64,000 nucleotides of DNA, from positions 31,241,248 to 31,305,247 of the forward strand of contig CM038467.1 of the NCBI GenBank assembly GCA_021464415.1, in the 5' to 3' direction. The stretch comes from Lonicera japonica (Eukaryota; Streptophyta; Magnoliopsida; Dipsacales; Caprifoliaceae). Below the pieces are notes generated by a model. It was not told the origin of the DNA, searched no databases, and saw nothing but the letters and a program-made list of their open reading frames with translations. A program made the translations under genes and the position numbers. Positions 12,025 to 27,000 of the stretch are shown one piece after another. The stretch's first letter is position 1. Every line of letters begins with the position of its first letter.

Positions 12025-15000
12025 AGGAGGTATTTATTTGTTTTCTTTTGGAGCAAGTTCGACTCAACGGCATTTTGTTGAGTTAGATTTGTAAGGGATT
12101 TTGTTGAGAAAAAAAAAAAGTGTCCACTTTCCTTTGTCCCTCATTTGTCTCCCACTAAAGCACACTTTAATTTGAAAAACTCGCCATTTTGTCCCCCATC
12201 ACCCTTTCCACAATAATCTACCAAAAAAAAAAAATCAATCAATCAATTTTGATTTTTTTTTCTTTTTTAATTCGACCCTCACTTTCTTATTTTCAAATCC
12301 ACCTTAATTTTTCAGATATTTTCAAATTAGCCAAAACTTTATATTATTCTCAAAATTCACCCCAAATTTTTTTTCTTTTCAAAATTAACCACAAACTTTT
12401 CATAAAATATCATGGACCGTTCAGAAATTTCTCGGCCCATCTCCATTACTCTTAATGGACCGAACTATATTCATTGGGCTCAGGCAATGACCAGTTTTCT
12501 TCAGGCTCGTCGTGTTTGGCGAATTGTTATGGGCGAAGTCAAGGCTCCTGTCCAAAAAGAAGGTGAATCTGACGAAAAATTTGCAGATCGACAAGACGAA
12601 TGGATCGGAAAGAATGGTGATATCATCACCTGGTGTCGTAATACCTCAATTCATACCATTAGTCAACAATTTGGGCGATTTTCTACTGGAAAGGAGGTCT
12701 GGGAATTTCTACAAACTCGGTACACCATCAAAGATCTTGCTCATCAATATCAACTTTTGACTGTTCTTCACTCCAAGAGGCAATAATCTGATCAATCCAT
12801 TGATGATTTTTTATCCGAGATGCAAGCCTTATGGGATCAGTTAGCTCTTTCCGAACCTATCTGGTTATGTTCAGATGATGCTGCCAAATTTGATATGTAC
12901 AAGACTCAACAACAAGTGATGACACTTCTCATGGGTCTTCATGATCGCTTTGAGCCTGTCCGGGCTTCACTCCTACATCGTTATCCTCTCCCAACCTTTG
13001 ATGATGTCATCACTGTACTTCATTTCGAAGAAACACAACTTGGTCCAAAGTCTAAGAATTCTGATGCAGTTCTTGCCGTCACTTATCCTAAATCTGAAAA
13101 GCCATCAAATGATAAATTTGAGAAATCATCAAACAAGTGTGCATATTGCCATGAGATTACTCATACGCTGCTCTATTGTCCCAAACGAGTCTATAAGTAC
13201 TGTCACAAGCGCGGCCCAAAACATTATGGTTCTGATTACTACAAGAATCCTGCAAGACACCACAATACTAAGCCCATCACTGCTGCTGCCACCGAACAAT
13301 CATCCGAACAACTCTCATCCGTCAGTAACAATGATATTGCTGATCTTTTAACACAGGTTTTATCTGGATCATCCTCTGCAATGTCTGCCACATCAGGTAC
13401 CTCTTGGTATTTTGATTCCGGCTGTTGTAATCACATGACTTCCGACTCTACACTCTTTCTCTCTAAATCCACTACTACATACACCTCTCCAATTAATACT
13501 GCTGATGGATCTCAATTGAATGTCACTCATATCAGACCTGTCTCTACATCCAACTTATCCCTTCCCTTTACTTTTCATATACCAAAATTGACAATTAATC
13601 TTATATCTGTTGGTCAATTATGTGATCTTGGATTAAATGTTGTATTTTCCTCATCTGGTTGTCATGTACAGAATCCACGGACGAAGCATTTTATTGGGAT
13701 AGGCCGTAAAGTTGGTCGTATGTTTGAGCTAGTTCATTTTGGCACCCCACCAGATATAACTGCTAAAACCCTTACCACTGCTCCGGCTCTCTCTACATCT
13801 CCTCTGGAACTTTGGCATTCTCGATTAGGTCATGTATCTGTTGATAGACTTAAATCTCTTATTTCTATGGGTTGATTAGGAAATGTTCGATCCGAGAATA
13901 TTTCATGTTTGTCGTGTCAACTTGGAAAACAACCCGCATTATCTTTTAATACAAGTGACTCTATTTCTTCTGCACTTTTTGATCTTATTTACTCTGATGT
14001 TTGGAGACCTTCTCCTCATAACACTATGGGGGGATCCAAATACTTTGTTATTTTCATAGATGACTATACCCACTTTACCTGGCTATATCTCATGAAAAAC
14101 CGTTATGAATTGCCGCAAATATATTATAACTTTTCACAAATGATTGAAACCCAATTTTCCAAACCAATCAAGATACTTCGTGCTGATAATGCTATGGAGT
14201 ACAAAGAAACAAAATTTCTCCATTTTTTGCGTCAACAAGAAACTATTTCTCAATATTCATGTCCAGGTACATCTTAACAAAATGGTCGTGCTGAAAGCAA
14301 ACATCGTCACATTTTGGATACTGTTCGAATACTTCTTATATCTAGCGGGTGTCCTGAACGTTTCTGGGGTGAAGCGGCTCTTACTGCTGTCTATACCATA
14401 AATCGACATCCTATTCCTACTTTTCAAAATCAATCACCATACGAAAGACTGTACAATAGCCCCCCTAATTATAATCTTTTAAAAGTATTTGGGTGTGTCT
14501 GTTTTGTCTTACTTCAGTCTCATGAACATTCTAAACTCGAACCTCGTTCCCACCGATGCTGCTTCTTAGGGTATGGCATAGAACACAAAGGATACAGATG
14601 TTGGGACCCCATCTCAAAAAGACTTCGTGTATCTAGACATGTCATATTTTGGGAATACAAAATGTTCTCCTCAGTTTCCAAATTCCATGTCCACACTGAC
14701 ACTTTTCCCCCCTTTTTTACTAACCCCTCTGCTGAGTCATATTCCCCTGCTTCACCTATTTTATCTCCAACAGAACCTTATGAACCCACTACCAATCAAT
14801 CCAATGAACCCCTCGTCATACAGTCCAATCCCTCTACTACTGCTCAATCCAGTGATTCCACACCACAAACGGACTATTCTGATAACACTGACTCGCCCAA
14901 TGATCCTGTTAATTCGTCAGATCTTCCTCGACATTCTACTAGGGTAAGGCAGTTACCTCATCATCTTCGTGATTATCATTGTTATTCCACTATATTTTTC

Positions 15001-18000
15001 CATCATGAACCATCTTCATACAAAGAAGCAAGTACTAATCCATTGTGGCAGCAAGCTATGTCTAAAGAATTGCAGGCCTTAGAAAAAGCTCAAACTTGGG
15101 AATTGGTCACTCTCCCTCCAGGAAAAACCGCAGTAGGCTCGAAATGGGTTTACAAAATCAAAACCAAATCGGATAGATCTATTGATCGATATAAAGCCCG
15201 TCTTGTAGCAAAAGGTTTTAATCAAGAATATGGCATTGATTACGAGGAAACATTTACTCCCGTTGCTCGATTAACCTCTGTCAGGAGTCTTCTTGCTATT
15301 GCAGCTATCAGAAAATGGGACTTATTTCAAATGGATGTGAAAATTGCGTTTCTTAATGGTGATCTTTCTAAAGAAGTTTATATGAAACCACCTCCCGGAG
15401 TTCCACGCTCTCCATCACAAGTATGTAAATTGCGTCGAGCCTTATATGGTCTTAAGCAAGCCCCTCATGCTTGGTTTGAAAAATTCAGCTGCAGCGTTCG
15501 ACAATTGGGTTTCATCTCTAGCACTCATGATTACAGGCTTTTTATCCGAAAATCAGATAACGGCATTACATTTCTCATTCTTTATGTAGATGATATGATT
15601 ATTACTGGGAATTATATTTCTGGCATTTCTGAACTCAAACGATCTCTCAACCACCATTTTGAAATGAAGGACCTTGGTTCTCTGAACTATTTTTTGGGTC
15701 TTGAAGTCCTCTCTGACTCTGCAGGGTATTATCTTTCTCAGGCTAAGTATGCTTCTGACATTCTCACTCGTACTGGTCTCACCGATTGTAAAACTGCTCT
15801 AACACCACTGGAAACGAATCTACGGCTTACACCTCTTGATGGTACTCCTCTAGATGATGCCACTTTGTATCGACAAATAGTTGGTAGTCTGGTTTACCTG
15901 ACCATCACTCAACCAGATATTGCACATGCTGTTCACATTGTTAACCAATTCATGTCCGCGCCACGTTCTACACATTATGCAGCTGTTCTTCGCATTCTTC
16001 GCTATGTCAAAGGGACCATGTTCTATAGTCTGCACTTCCCTTCTACATCATTTTTGGAGTTACGTGCTTACTCTGATTCCGATTGGGCAGGAGATCCAAC
16101 TGATCGACAGTCAACCACTGGGTACTGCATTTTCTTAGGAGACTCCCTCATATCCTGGCGTAGCAAGAAACAATCCTTTGTTTCTCGTTCTAGTACAGAA
16201 GCAGAATATCGTGCTCTTGCTGACACTGTTCAGAAAATCATCTGGCTACGCTGGCTACTATCAGACATGGGAGTTCCTCAATATCTCCCAACTACAATTG
16301 GTTGTGATAATCGAAGTGCTATTCAAATTGCTCATAATGATGTCTTCCATGAACGAACAAAGCATATTGAGCTTGACTGCCATTTTGTTCGTCAGCATTT
16401 AGCTAGAAACTCTATTCGCCTTTTGTCTGTATCTTCTGAGGAACAACCTGCCGATCTATTCACCAAACCCATCCACTTCGCCGTTTTCAAGATCTTTTGT
16501 CCAAACTTAAGTTGGTCACTCATCTACCACCTTAAGTTTGCGGGGGGGTGTCAGAGAATATTGGATATAGATTTTGTGTATATTTGTGTAAGATATTTTC
16601 CACCGAAAATCCCAATTTTGTGTATATTTGTGTGAGATCTTTTCCACCGAAAATCCCGACAAATCTGGTTGATTGATTCCCAGTTCCTACATTTTCTTTA
16701 ACCCATTGTACTATAAATTAGACCATCTATTGTTGTACAAATCATCAATCGAATAATAATACATCAATTATATACAATACTCTTTCATCTCTCTTTAGTT
16801 TTCTACACATATAATGATTCATGAGTGTAATGTTGTCAATTGTGTTTCATTTAACAAATGCATAACAGATCTCTTGGTCAAAATTTCAGGGGCATTTACA
16901 CTGATATATCAAAAGTCATAGAATGCTTAAAATATTTTTGGATATAATACCTGATAAACTTGGAAGTCTTCAAACTTATTGTATTCTTATTTATTTATTC
17001 ATTTATTTTGAAGGGTAGGTGCCAAAGATCCCAAAAAATTATTAGAAACAACCATAATGGGAAAAATAACGACTACGAAGACTCCCTTTTACTCATGCCG
17101 ATTAAGTGAAGGATAGTAATTAAGACTAATTTTAGTTTATAAGATGGAAGCAATAAACTTACTGGATGGCTTATGCCATAACGTAGCACTGCATTGCGAA
17201 TGGCATCTAAGTCTTTCTCATTGTCAAACTTAGCAGAATGAACTCCAACAACAGTAAACTGCACAAATATATAAGAGTCAATACCTTGAAACAATTTAGG
17301 CCATAATATAGGCCTACAAACATGGGGTGGACCAAGGCTTGGTACATATAATAACTGTGCAGGTTTGTCCAAATTTCAAATGTGTGTGTTTGGTCTGGCT
17401 AAATCTGGGCCGAAACAATAATTTGGGAGGTTTTTATCAAGCATGGCCCAAGAAGGGCCAGATGTGGATATGTTTATTACATTATTTTCTTTTTAAAAAG
17501 TTTGTTATTCAAAATTGAACCTTAAACTATTACTTTATTTTTTTTATCGGACATTTGGAGCTATTGTGGACTATCAGAAGGAAAATGTTTTGTCCTTCTT
17601 CAGAATTAAAGACAACAATTTAGAAGCATAATGTTATTAAATTGCACAGTTTTTTTCTATTTCAAATTTTGGATGATGCTTTTTTTCCTTTTCTGATAAA
17701 AGACGAAATTTATTGGGAAATATTGAACAAAGCAAGAGAGTACCATAATCACCTCCGTACTCTGATCTCATACTGAGTCTCATTTCTCTACACTGGTATT
17801 CATATTGACATAAACGACACAAAGCATTCATAAAATGTAGAGGAGCTGCTTGATGAAAGCAGAACTCCCAGAATCCTATGTATAGTGGAAAAATTTAAAG
17901 AAAACAGATTAACTTGTTTGAAAATGAAAGAAGAGAATCTTACTGGCATATCTTTATATTTTTTCTCCAAGAACTCCAGATCCGGCAACACATGCATACA

Positions 18001-21000
18001 ATTTATACAACAGTAGGTCCAAAAGTCAAGCAGAACCACCTTTCCTTTCAAATCCTGTTCAAGCAGAACCGGAAAAATTAGCCCAACAGCTGAAAACTAC
18101 TAAACTAGGTAAGACTACATACAGTGTGTATAGAACATAAGAAAGTATGGAGCAAAAATTCTAATGTTATGTAAAATATTCCATCATTGACAAACTTTAT
18201 CAATAAACATATTTTTAGTAATTCTTTTGTATCCCAACTAATTTATTGTCAGTCACACATGTTTTCCTAAATATAGTTATTAGGGGTGTTAAGGCCAATC
18301 CGAAAATCAACCAAACGGATTGAACCAATCCGGACCATTCCATAAAATCCCAAACTGGAAAAAATAAAAAATAAAAAAACCTTTCTGAAACCGAATAGTT
18401 TGGTTCGGGTTCGGGGCTAGCTAGTCAAAAAACAAACCGAACCGAATTGAATTATGTATAAGAAAAATGAAAGATGTTAATATATACTCTAAGGGCACAC
18501 ATTAAGTATACTATGATACAAAAAAGAGGGACTTTTATAAGAATATGTTCCTTATTAATTGCATGTTGTGATCCTCTTAAAAAATCATTAATGCGTGCTA
18601 ACTACATGATGCTAAGATTTTTCTTTTTATCATATACATGATAGTTAGATAATTCATTATTTTATTTAATGTGTTTTATCCTTGTAAATGTACAAATAAA
18701 ATAGTAACTAAATAGAGAACATGGTTTCTATATGTTTGCTCCTTGTTTCTAGAAAACCATGACTTTAATTTGAATCTGAACCAATCTTACATTACTATTA
18801 ATATTCCATTGTTATGTTAAAGTTATTTAGGGAAAAAAAAAAAAAAAACAACAACAACAACATATGTTAAAACCGAACCGAATTTTTACATTTGGTTTGA
18901 GTTTGGGGTACCTTAATTTCTACCCTGACCGAAACACCCTAATTTCTTATCTTCTCATTAGAGGAAACTTTTGTGATAAGAGAGAAATTAATGGGAGAAA
19001 GAGAAGAAGAAAAAGAGGAAATGCTATTGCCAGAGCACTTATGAATCTTGCCAAAGCAAATAATGCATTGGCTTATTGTGTTTTAAAGATAACATATAGC
19101 TTTGGCAGAAGCAAAAACTGCTTTGGCAATAGAACTACCCAAAAAGAAACAAAAGAAACAAAAGCTAAAAGAGAAGGAAACAAAAAAAAATTACAGTTCA
19201 CATAAAGCAATTACAGAAGAACTATGCCATCTTATATAATTGTTTTACCCTGCGAAGCTGAAGTGGAGCAGTATTTAGCCAATCAAGTTTAGATGGAAAC
19301 TCTGGCACAATTGTTGCAGTTTTCCTTGCACAGTAGAAGATATCATTTGTAAAGTTTGTGTAAAAACTCTAATGAAGACATTGAATGTAATTATGTAAAT
19401 ATATTGGACATTTGAAACATGCAACACAGTTACAATGTAAATACGAACGGCCTTCTTGTGGTGCCTTTATCTCAATGTGTTTCAATTTCACAGTGCAAAA
19501 TATATCATAGAAGAAAAAGAAAAGGTAAATCTCACTAACTTGCTCTCTAAATCAGATATATAGTTCAAGAACTGTTGGATCCTCGTAGAACGAGATGTTT
19601 CTGTACCCAATAAAAACCAAAAGTAACAATTCTCACTTCTGATGTTATTGAAGTCCCAGAAAACAAGGGGAGAAAAGAGATACAAATAAGGAAAACAATG
19701 CTCAGTAAGAGTGTGTTTGACAAAAAAAAATTGGGAAAATATTTGAAAACATTACTAATTTTCTGAGAAGTTGGAGAAGAAGATGAGTGATTTGGTTGAC
19801 ACATTATCCTATCTTTTTCTTATTTTCCATGGAAAAATTTTCTTCCCTCCACCCAAAGAATTTTATTCCCAAGGAAAACCCAAACAGTAATATAACATTT
19901 CACCAAATCAGTCACCTCTTTTTCCAACTTCTAAAAAAAAATTAGTTGTTTTTCAGTCATTTTCCAACTCTGCAATCAAACGTACCCTTAAATGCAGAAA
20001 TATCACAATCAGATGGAATATATGGTTTCACAACAGACCTTCACTCTGTCCAAAAGGAGGATTGCCAGCGCCAAATAACAAGTTCCATATAGCTGTTGGA
20101 GATGCATATTGCATTGTCTGCAGCAGTTTCCAGAGCATTATAGTTAAATCAGAACAAAAAACAAAAATTTCTTCTCAAATTAAGAGAAAAAATGCCTAGT
20201 TTGAAGCGTCAAGAACGAAGACCCATCTAATAAATAATTCTTCGGGTCTTTTTAATTTGTCCTAAGAAATAGTCGTAAAATTAGACTTGGCCGCCCTTAA
20301 AATTTACCCCTGCATGAGGGGTATCTCAAATGATTATGCGGAAAAATCTAGGGCATGTCTAATTATTATGTAAACAGTAATTATACATGGTCACCAATTC
20401 TTATCTATTCCTTTGACTTACTATTTTCACACAATCATTTGGCATACCCCCTCAATCCAAGGGCAAATTCTTATTTTGAGGGACAAAGTCCCATAAAATA
20501 TTATTTGGGGAGCAAGGTCTAATTATTTCTGGTATTTAGGGGCAAGATAAAAGAAAAAATTCCATAATTTTTCTGCAGCTTTCATCTTTCGAAACCTCTT
20601 TAGTTTGTTATTGTGAGAGATGTGAAAATGAATTAATTGATCTATTGAAGAGAGAACCTCTCTATATATACAAGAGAAAAACAAGAAAATAGGGTTTCTT
20701 CCCTTTTGGTGACAATTACCTATCTAGCCCCTATAATGTTATGTGACCTAAGCAGTGAGATCATATACAATACATAGATATAAATATTAACACTCCCCCT
20801 CAAGCTGGAGCATACAAGTCATATGTTCCAAGCTTGTTACAAATGTAATTGACTTGAGGTCCACTGAGAGACTTAGTGAAGATATCAGCTAGTTGATCAT
20901 TTGATTTCACATAGCTAGTAGTGATATCTCCTGAAAGGATTTTTTCTCTAATAAAGTGACAGTCAATCTCGATGTGCTTGGTCCTTTCGTGAAAGACAGG

Positions 21001-24000
21001 ATTGGATGCAATGTGGAGAGCCGCTTGATTATCACATATCAACTGCATTTGTTGAATCTTTGTAAACTTTTAGTTCCTGGAGTAACTGTTTCATCCAAAC
21101 AAGCTCACACGTTGCTTTTGCCATGGCCCGATATTCTGCCTCGGCAGTGGATAATGAAACAACTGATTGTTTCTTGCTCTTCCATGAGACCAAATTTCCT
21201 CCAATGAAGATACAATACCCACTTGTTGAATGTCTATCATAGGGGCACCCTGCCCAATCAGCATCAGAATAGCCAACAATTTCAGTGTGGCCTCTACTTT
21301 CATACAGCAGGCCTTTGCCCGGCGCCTTCTTTATGTATTTCAGAACACGAATAGCTACCTCCCAATGACTATCATACGGAGCACTTAAGAATTGGCTAAG
21401 TACACTCATCGTGAACGCAATGTCAGGCCATGTTACGGTGAGGTAGTTGAGTCTCCCAACAAGTCTCCGATACTTACTAGGGTCTGACAATGGCTCCCCC
21501 TGATTAGGTAGAAGTTTGACGTTTGGATCCATCGGAGTTTCTACGGGTTTGCAATTTATCATGCCCGTTTCTTCTAAGATATCTAGGGCATATTTCCGCT
21601 GCGAGATACTGATACCCTGTTGAGATTGAGCAACTTCTATTCCCAGAAAGTATTTAAGTTTCCCTAAGTCTTTCGTCTGAAAGTGGTGAAATAGATGTTG
21701 CTTAAGTCTCTGTATGCCCTTCTGGTCATTTCCCGTAATCACAATATCGTCCACATAAACGACCAAGTAGATGCATTGGTTAGGAGACGAATGGGAATAA
21801 AATACTGAGTGATCAACCTCACTACGAGTCATACCGAACTGATGAATAACCGAAGTAAAGCGTCCAAACCAAGCCCGTGGGGATTGTTTTAGGCCATAAA
21901 GAGAGCGCCGGAGGTGACACACCAGATTAGACTCCCCCTGAGCAACAAATCCAGGAGGTTGCTTCATATATACCTCTTCTTGTAATTCGCCATGAAGAAA
22001 AGCATTCTTGATATCCAACTGATAAAGGGGCCAATGACGAACAGCCGCCATTGAAATAAATAAGCGAACTGAAGACATTTTAGCCACTGGAGAAAACGTA
22101 TCACCATAATCAAGCCTGTTGTCTATGAGAAGAAGAGAAATTATATTCATATTATTAAAGAGAAGATTACCCACTTATATACATGAGACTCCTACACAGA
22201 TAAGGAAACGACTACTAATTAGGATTCCTAAATTATCTACTTTCCTAATACAATATTTACAACTTATAACACTCCCCCTCAAGCTGGAGCATAGATATTG
22301 ATCATGCCCAGCTTGTTACAAAGATAATCAACCCGAACCCCGTTTAAGGCTTTCGTGAAGAGATCACCTAATTGCTCTCCAGTCTTCACATATCCTGTGG
22401 AAATTAAGCCTTGCTGGATCTTTTCGCGGACAAAATGGCAATCGAGTTCAATATGTTTCGTTCGTTCATGAAACACGGGATTAGACGCAATATGTATGGC
22501 AGCTTGATTATCACACCACAATTTAGCCGGTACCGAAGTCTTAATCCCTACTTCATTTAAGAGCTGACATATCCACATTATTTCACACACAGACTGGGCC
22601 ATAGCTCTATATTCTGATTCTGCACTGGATCGTGCCACAACATTTTGCTTCTTACTTTTCCATGAGACCAAATTTCCGCCAACAAAGATACAATAGCCTG
22701 ATGTGGACTTTCTATCCACCTTGGAACCTGCCCAATCTGCATCTGAAAAACCTTCAATACGAGTGTGTCCATGATTGGCGTATAAGATACCACGTCCAGG
22801 TGCTCCTTTTAGGTAACACAAAATTTGTTCTAACACTTCCCAATGATGAATTGTTGGGGACGACATAAACTGGCTCATCACACTGACAGAATACGCAATA
22901 TCCGGCGAGTCACTGTAAGATAGTTCAACTTCCCCACCAATCTTCTATATTTCTCAGGATCCTCAAATAGTGGACCATCTTTTGTCAACTGTACATTAGG
23001 AATCATCGGAGTACTACACGGCTTTGCCCCCAATTTCCCTGTCTCAGCTAATAAGTCAAGAACATATTTCCTCTGAGATAGAAAAATACCCTTTTTACTC
23101 CTTGTGACTTCGACACCCAAAAAATATTTTAGCATCCCTAAGTCCTTTGTATGAAACTGAGCATGAAGGAAGGACTTAAGAGAAGAGATTCCCATCGTAT
23201 CACTCCCAGTAATGACAATGTCATCTACGTACACAACCAACAAAATGATGCCTGCTTCAGATTGTTTGTAGAACACAGAGTGGTCAGACTTACTTTTCGC
23301 CATGCCAAACGTCTCAATAGCCTGACTAAATTTTCCAAACCAAGCACGAGGACTTTGTTTCAAGCCATACAAAGATTTACGAAGATGACAGACTTTCCCA
23401 TACTCCCCCTGAGCAACAAACCCAGGAGGTTGCTCCATATAGACCTCCTCCTGAAGATCACCATGAAGAAAAGCATTCTTTATGTCTAGCTGATGCAGAG
23501 GCCAATGATGAGTAGCTGCCAAAGATATAAACAGCCTGACAGATGTTAATTTAGCAACAGGAGAAAAAGTATCAGAATAATCAACGCCATATGTCTGAGC
23601 ATAACCCTTAGCAACGAGGCGGGCTTTTAAACGAGCAACAGACCCATCAGGATTAACCTTGACGGTAAACACCCATTTGCATCCGATAGCCTGTTTCCCT
23701 GCAGGTAAAGTGACCAAGGCCCATGTACCATTCTTGTCTAAAGCATCCATTTCCTCTATCATTGCATTACGCCATCCAGGATGTGATATAGCCTCATTAA
23801 CAGTTTTAGGAACAGATATAGAATCAAGAGATGCAATGAATGAATAAGACGAATGGGATAGGTGATCATAAGAGACACAAGACGAAACAGGATAAGTACA
23901 CTGGCGTTTACCTTTGCGTAAAGCAATAGGAAGATCATTACTCGTCACGGAATCTGATGATGAAGAAGAAGCTGGTGGAGGACATGAATCAGCAGGCCGG

Positions 24001-27000
24001 CGTCTGGAGTAGACTTGATGGATGGGAGGTCTGACTGGCGCTGGTTCAGCAACGGGTTCAGGGAACGTGATCGTATATACTAACAAATCATCATCCTCCC
24101 CCTGACTGTTGGAAGTGGAAGAAGGAAAATATGGTGTTTCTTCCATGAAGGTAACATCAGCTGAAACAAGGTACTTGTTCAAACTAGGGCAATAACATCT
24201 GTATCCTTTCTGAAGACGAGAATACCCAAGAAAAACACACTTCAATGACTTGGGATCTAACTTAGTAACCTGTGGACGGACATCTCGAACAAAGCAAATA
24301 CTACCAAATATTCTGGGTTCAATAGGAAACAATGATTTATTTGGAAAGAGAACACTGTAAGGAGTCTCACCATGAAGAACAGATGAGGGCATTCGATTAA
24401 TGAGAAAGCATGCTGTGGAAACTGCATCAGCCCAAAATGGTTTTGGAACATTCATTTGGAATAATAGGGCTCTTGCAGTTTCAAGAAGATGTCTGTTCTT
24501 CCGTTCTGCCACTCCATTTTGGGATGGAGTATCAACACAAGAAGTTTGATGAAGGATACCGTTCTGAATCATGTAAGTCTGAAAAGATGAAGATAAATAT
24601 TCTTTGGCATTATCACTGCGCAATATATGGACAGAAGTAGCAAATTGAGTTTTAATTTCAGCACAAAACGCACAAAAATGAGAAAACAATTCAGAACGAC
24701 TTTTCATTAAATATAACCAAGTTGTACGAGAATAATCATCAACAAAAGTAACAAAATACTTGAACCCAGTTTTTGACATAACAGGACATGGACCCCAAAC
24801 ATCAGAGTGAACTAATTCAAACGGAGCACTCGCTCTCTTATTGACTCTCGGACTAAGACTACTACGGTGATGTTTGGCAAATTGACACGACTCACAATCT
24901 AATGAGGACACCTTATTAAACTGAGGACACAACTCCTTAAGCAGAGGAAGAGAAGGGTGACCGAGCCTACAATGAGCCTTGAAAGCAGATGTGACACCCG
25001 AACATGCAACGGATTTAGGTATCGATGTGTCAAGGATGTAGAGGCCGCCCGATTCATGTCCTTTACCAATAATCTTCTTCGTCATAAGATCCTGAAACAA
25101 GCAATAATCAGGAAAGAATGAGATGCAACAATTAAGTTTACGAGTAAGCTGGCTTACAGAAATTAGATTAAAGGACAATTGAGGTAAATGGAGAACAGAT
25201 GATAAGGGAAGCACAGGGGTTGGGGTGATTGTTCCAGATCCCAGAACGGAAGAAGATGTTCCATCTGCTAAAGTAACACTAGAAGGGGATATATGTGACT
25301 GAAAGGTAGAAAAGAGGCTAGAATTACCTGTCATATGATCTGTAGCACCAGAATCAATGACCCATTTGGATGATGAGGAAACAAGGCATGTATTTGGTTT
25401 ACCTGAATTAGCAATTGCAGTGACAGAGGTGACTGGAGTGGATGAAGACTTTAGAAAGTCTTGATACTTAGAGTACTTGGCAAACTCATCTGCAGGGATA
25501 AGGACTGAGTTTTCAGCTATATCAGTGGTAGATGCCATGTGGGCTGAGTGAGCTCTCTGAGTCCTGTACCGAAGCTTCCTACAATCCCGCTTTAAATGCC
25601 CTGGATTATGACAGTAATGACATACAATCCCTCCGGAGCCTTGTCCCCGAGTCACACTCGCTCCCGAATCATGTGCGCGAGTATTAAAATGGTTACTGTT
25701 CGATCCTCCTCCTTGATTGCCTCCCCGATATTGTAACCGCCCAAGTTCAGACTCATTATTTTTACTAACCAGAGCACTATTGAACGGAACAAGTGGATTC
25801 TGAACTGGAGAAACCCCCTCGGTGCGAAGAACTCTGCTATACACTTCCTGTAAGGAAGAAATCTCAGGACCAGAGAGAATCTGGTTCTTAGCAGTTTCAA
25901 ATTCGGCCGGAAGACCAGCTAAAAAACTCATGATAGCCATCTGCTCTCTCTGACTCTGCTGAACTTTGACATCAGAGCTATACGGCAATAGCATATTAAG
26001 TTCTTCATACGTTTTCTTAAAATCCATAAAGTAACTCATAATGGACCTGTCCTGTTTTTCTGTACGGTAAAAGGCTTTGCACACATCATAAATATGAGAA
26101 ATATTCCCTTTCCCAGAGTATAAAAAATCCAAATAATCCATTAACTCCTTAACCAATTCACAATGGTTAATCAAACTAATCACAGTACTATCAATCGAAT
26201 TTCGAATTTGTAAGAATAACCGGGCATCCTCCCTTAGCCACGTCTGTCTCAAATTATCTGAAGGTGGGTCACTAGTCATGTGATCATCTTTATCGATACT
26301 ACGCAAATAAATTCGAATGGTTTTACTCCAATCAAGATAATTGGAGCCATTAAGTTTATGCTCAGTAATTTTTGACATTACAGAAACTACATCAGAAACA
26401 ACTGCCGCCTTCTGCTCTGACATATTTAAATAATTTTATAGCGAGGACCACAATTATTATGAACAAAATGAGTCACAAAACAGCGTACTAACCATAAACG
26501 AGGCAGTGAATAATAGTAAACGAGAGACGAAACGGTACCGAAATTCTTTGGACACTCCGAACGTAGAAATCAAGCCACACAAATCTCAGAGCAAACCAAT
26601 AAATAGGTCACAATATGAAGTATAAGCAGTACTGACCACAAATAGAAGCAAAACCGAATTGTACCAAGTCACCGAATTGTTACCACGAAGGCTAAACCGA
26701 ACCAAACTCAGATCTGCACCGAAGAAAGACGAACTGAGCCAAACCAAGCACATAGACGTGCTGTACTAACTGAGACGAGCCAGACGAGAGTGGCCGGAGA
26801 TTGAACGGAGTCTCCACGCGCCTCCACGCGCCGGCGCGTGAGACTGCGTCGGAAACAAAAGGCGGCGCGTGAGGGCCACGCGCTGGGCAGTTTGACGCCG
26901 GATTTTGGGCGAGTGGTAGACGGTGTATGGCGCAACTCCCTATGTGGGAGGTGAGATCAAATATGCACTGACGAAATTCGAAGTTGGAAGCTCGGCAAAC

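Larger units (their letters stand above)
11455..16807 (+). mobile_element. Ty1/Copia retrotransposon 1 (SOQ1 intron 14, antisense to SOQ1)
   Basis: A complete Copia layout: 5' LTR (about 11455-11712), initiator-Met primer-binding site TGGTATCAGAGC (11713-11724), GC-rich leader with a (GA)n run (11980-12017), gag-pol frame, polypurine tract ending GCGGGGGGG (16548), 3' LTR (16549-16807). LTR comparison by eye gives about four substitutions and a 10-bp duplication (CCACCGAAAA) in the 5' LTR, whose first ~15 bases are also missing or altered. The polyprotein is interrupted, so the copy is non-autonomous. The short LTRs suggest the Ale-type group (inference). Confidence 0.93.

Noticed and set aside
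14275..16635. Separate genes between the stops of Copia-1
   Set aside because: All pieces lie in one frame with collinear gag-pol domains; they are one interrupted polyprotein.
26708..26935. Arg-rich minus-strand frame upstream of Copia-B gag
   Set aside because: It lies in the CG-rich leader between primer site and gag and shows no similarity to any protein family.
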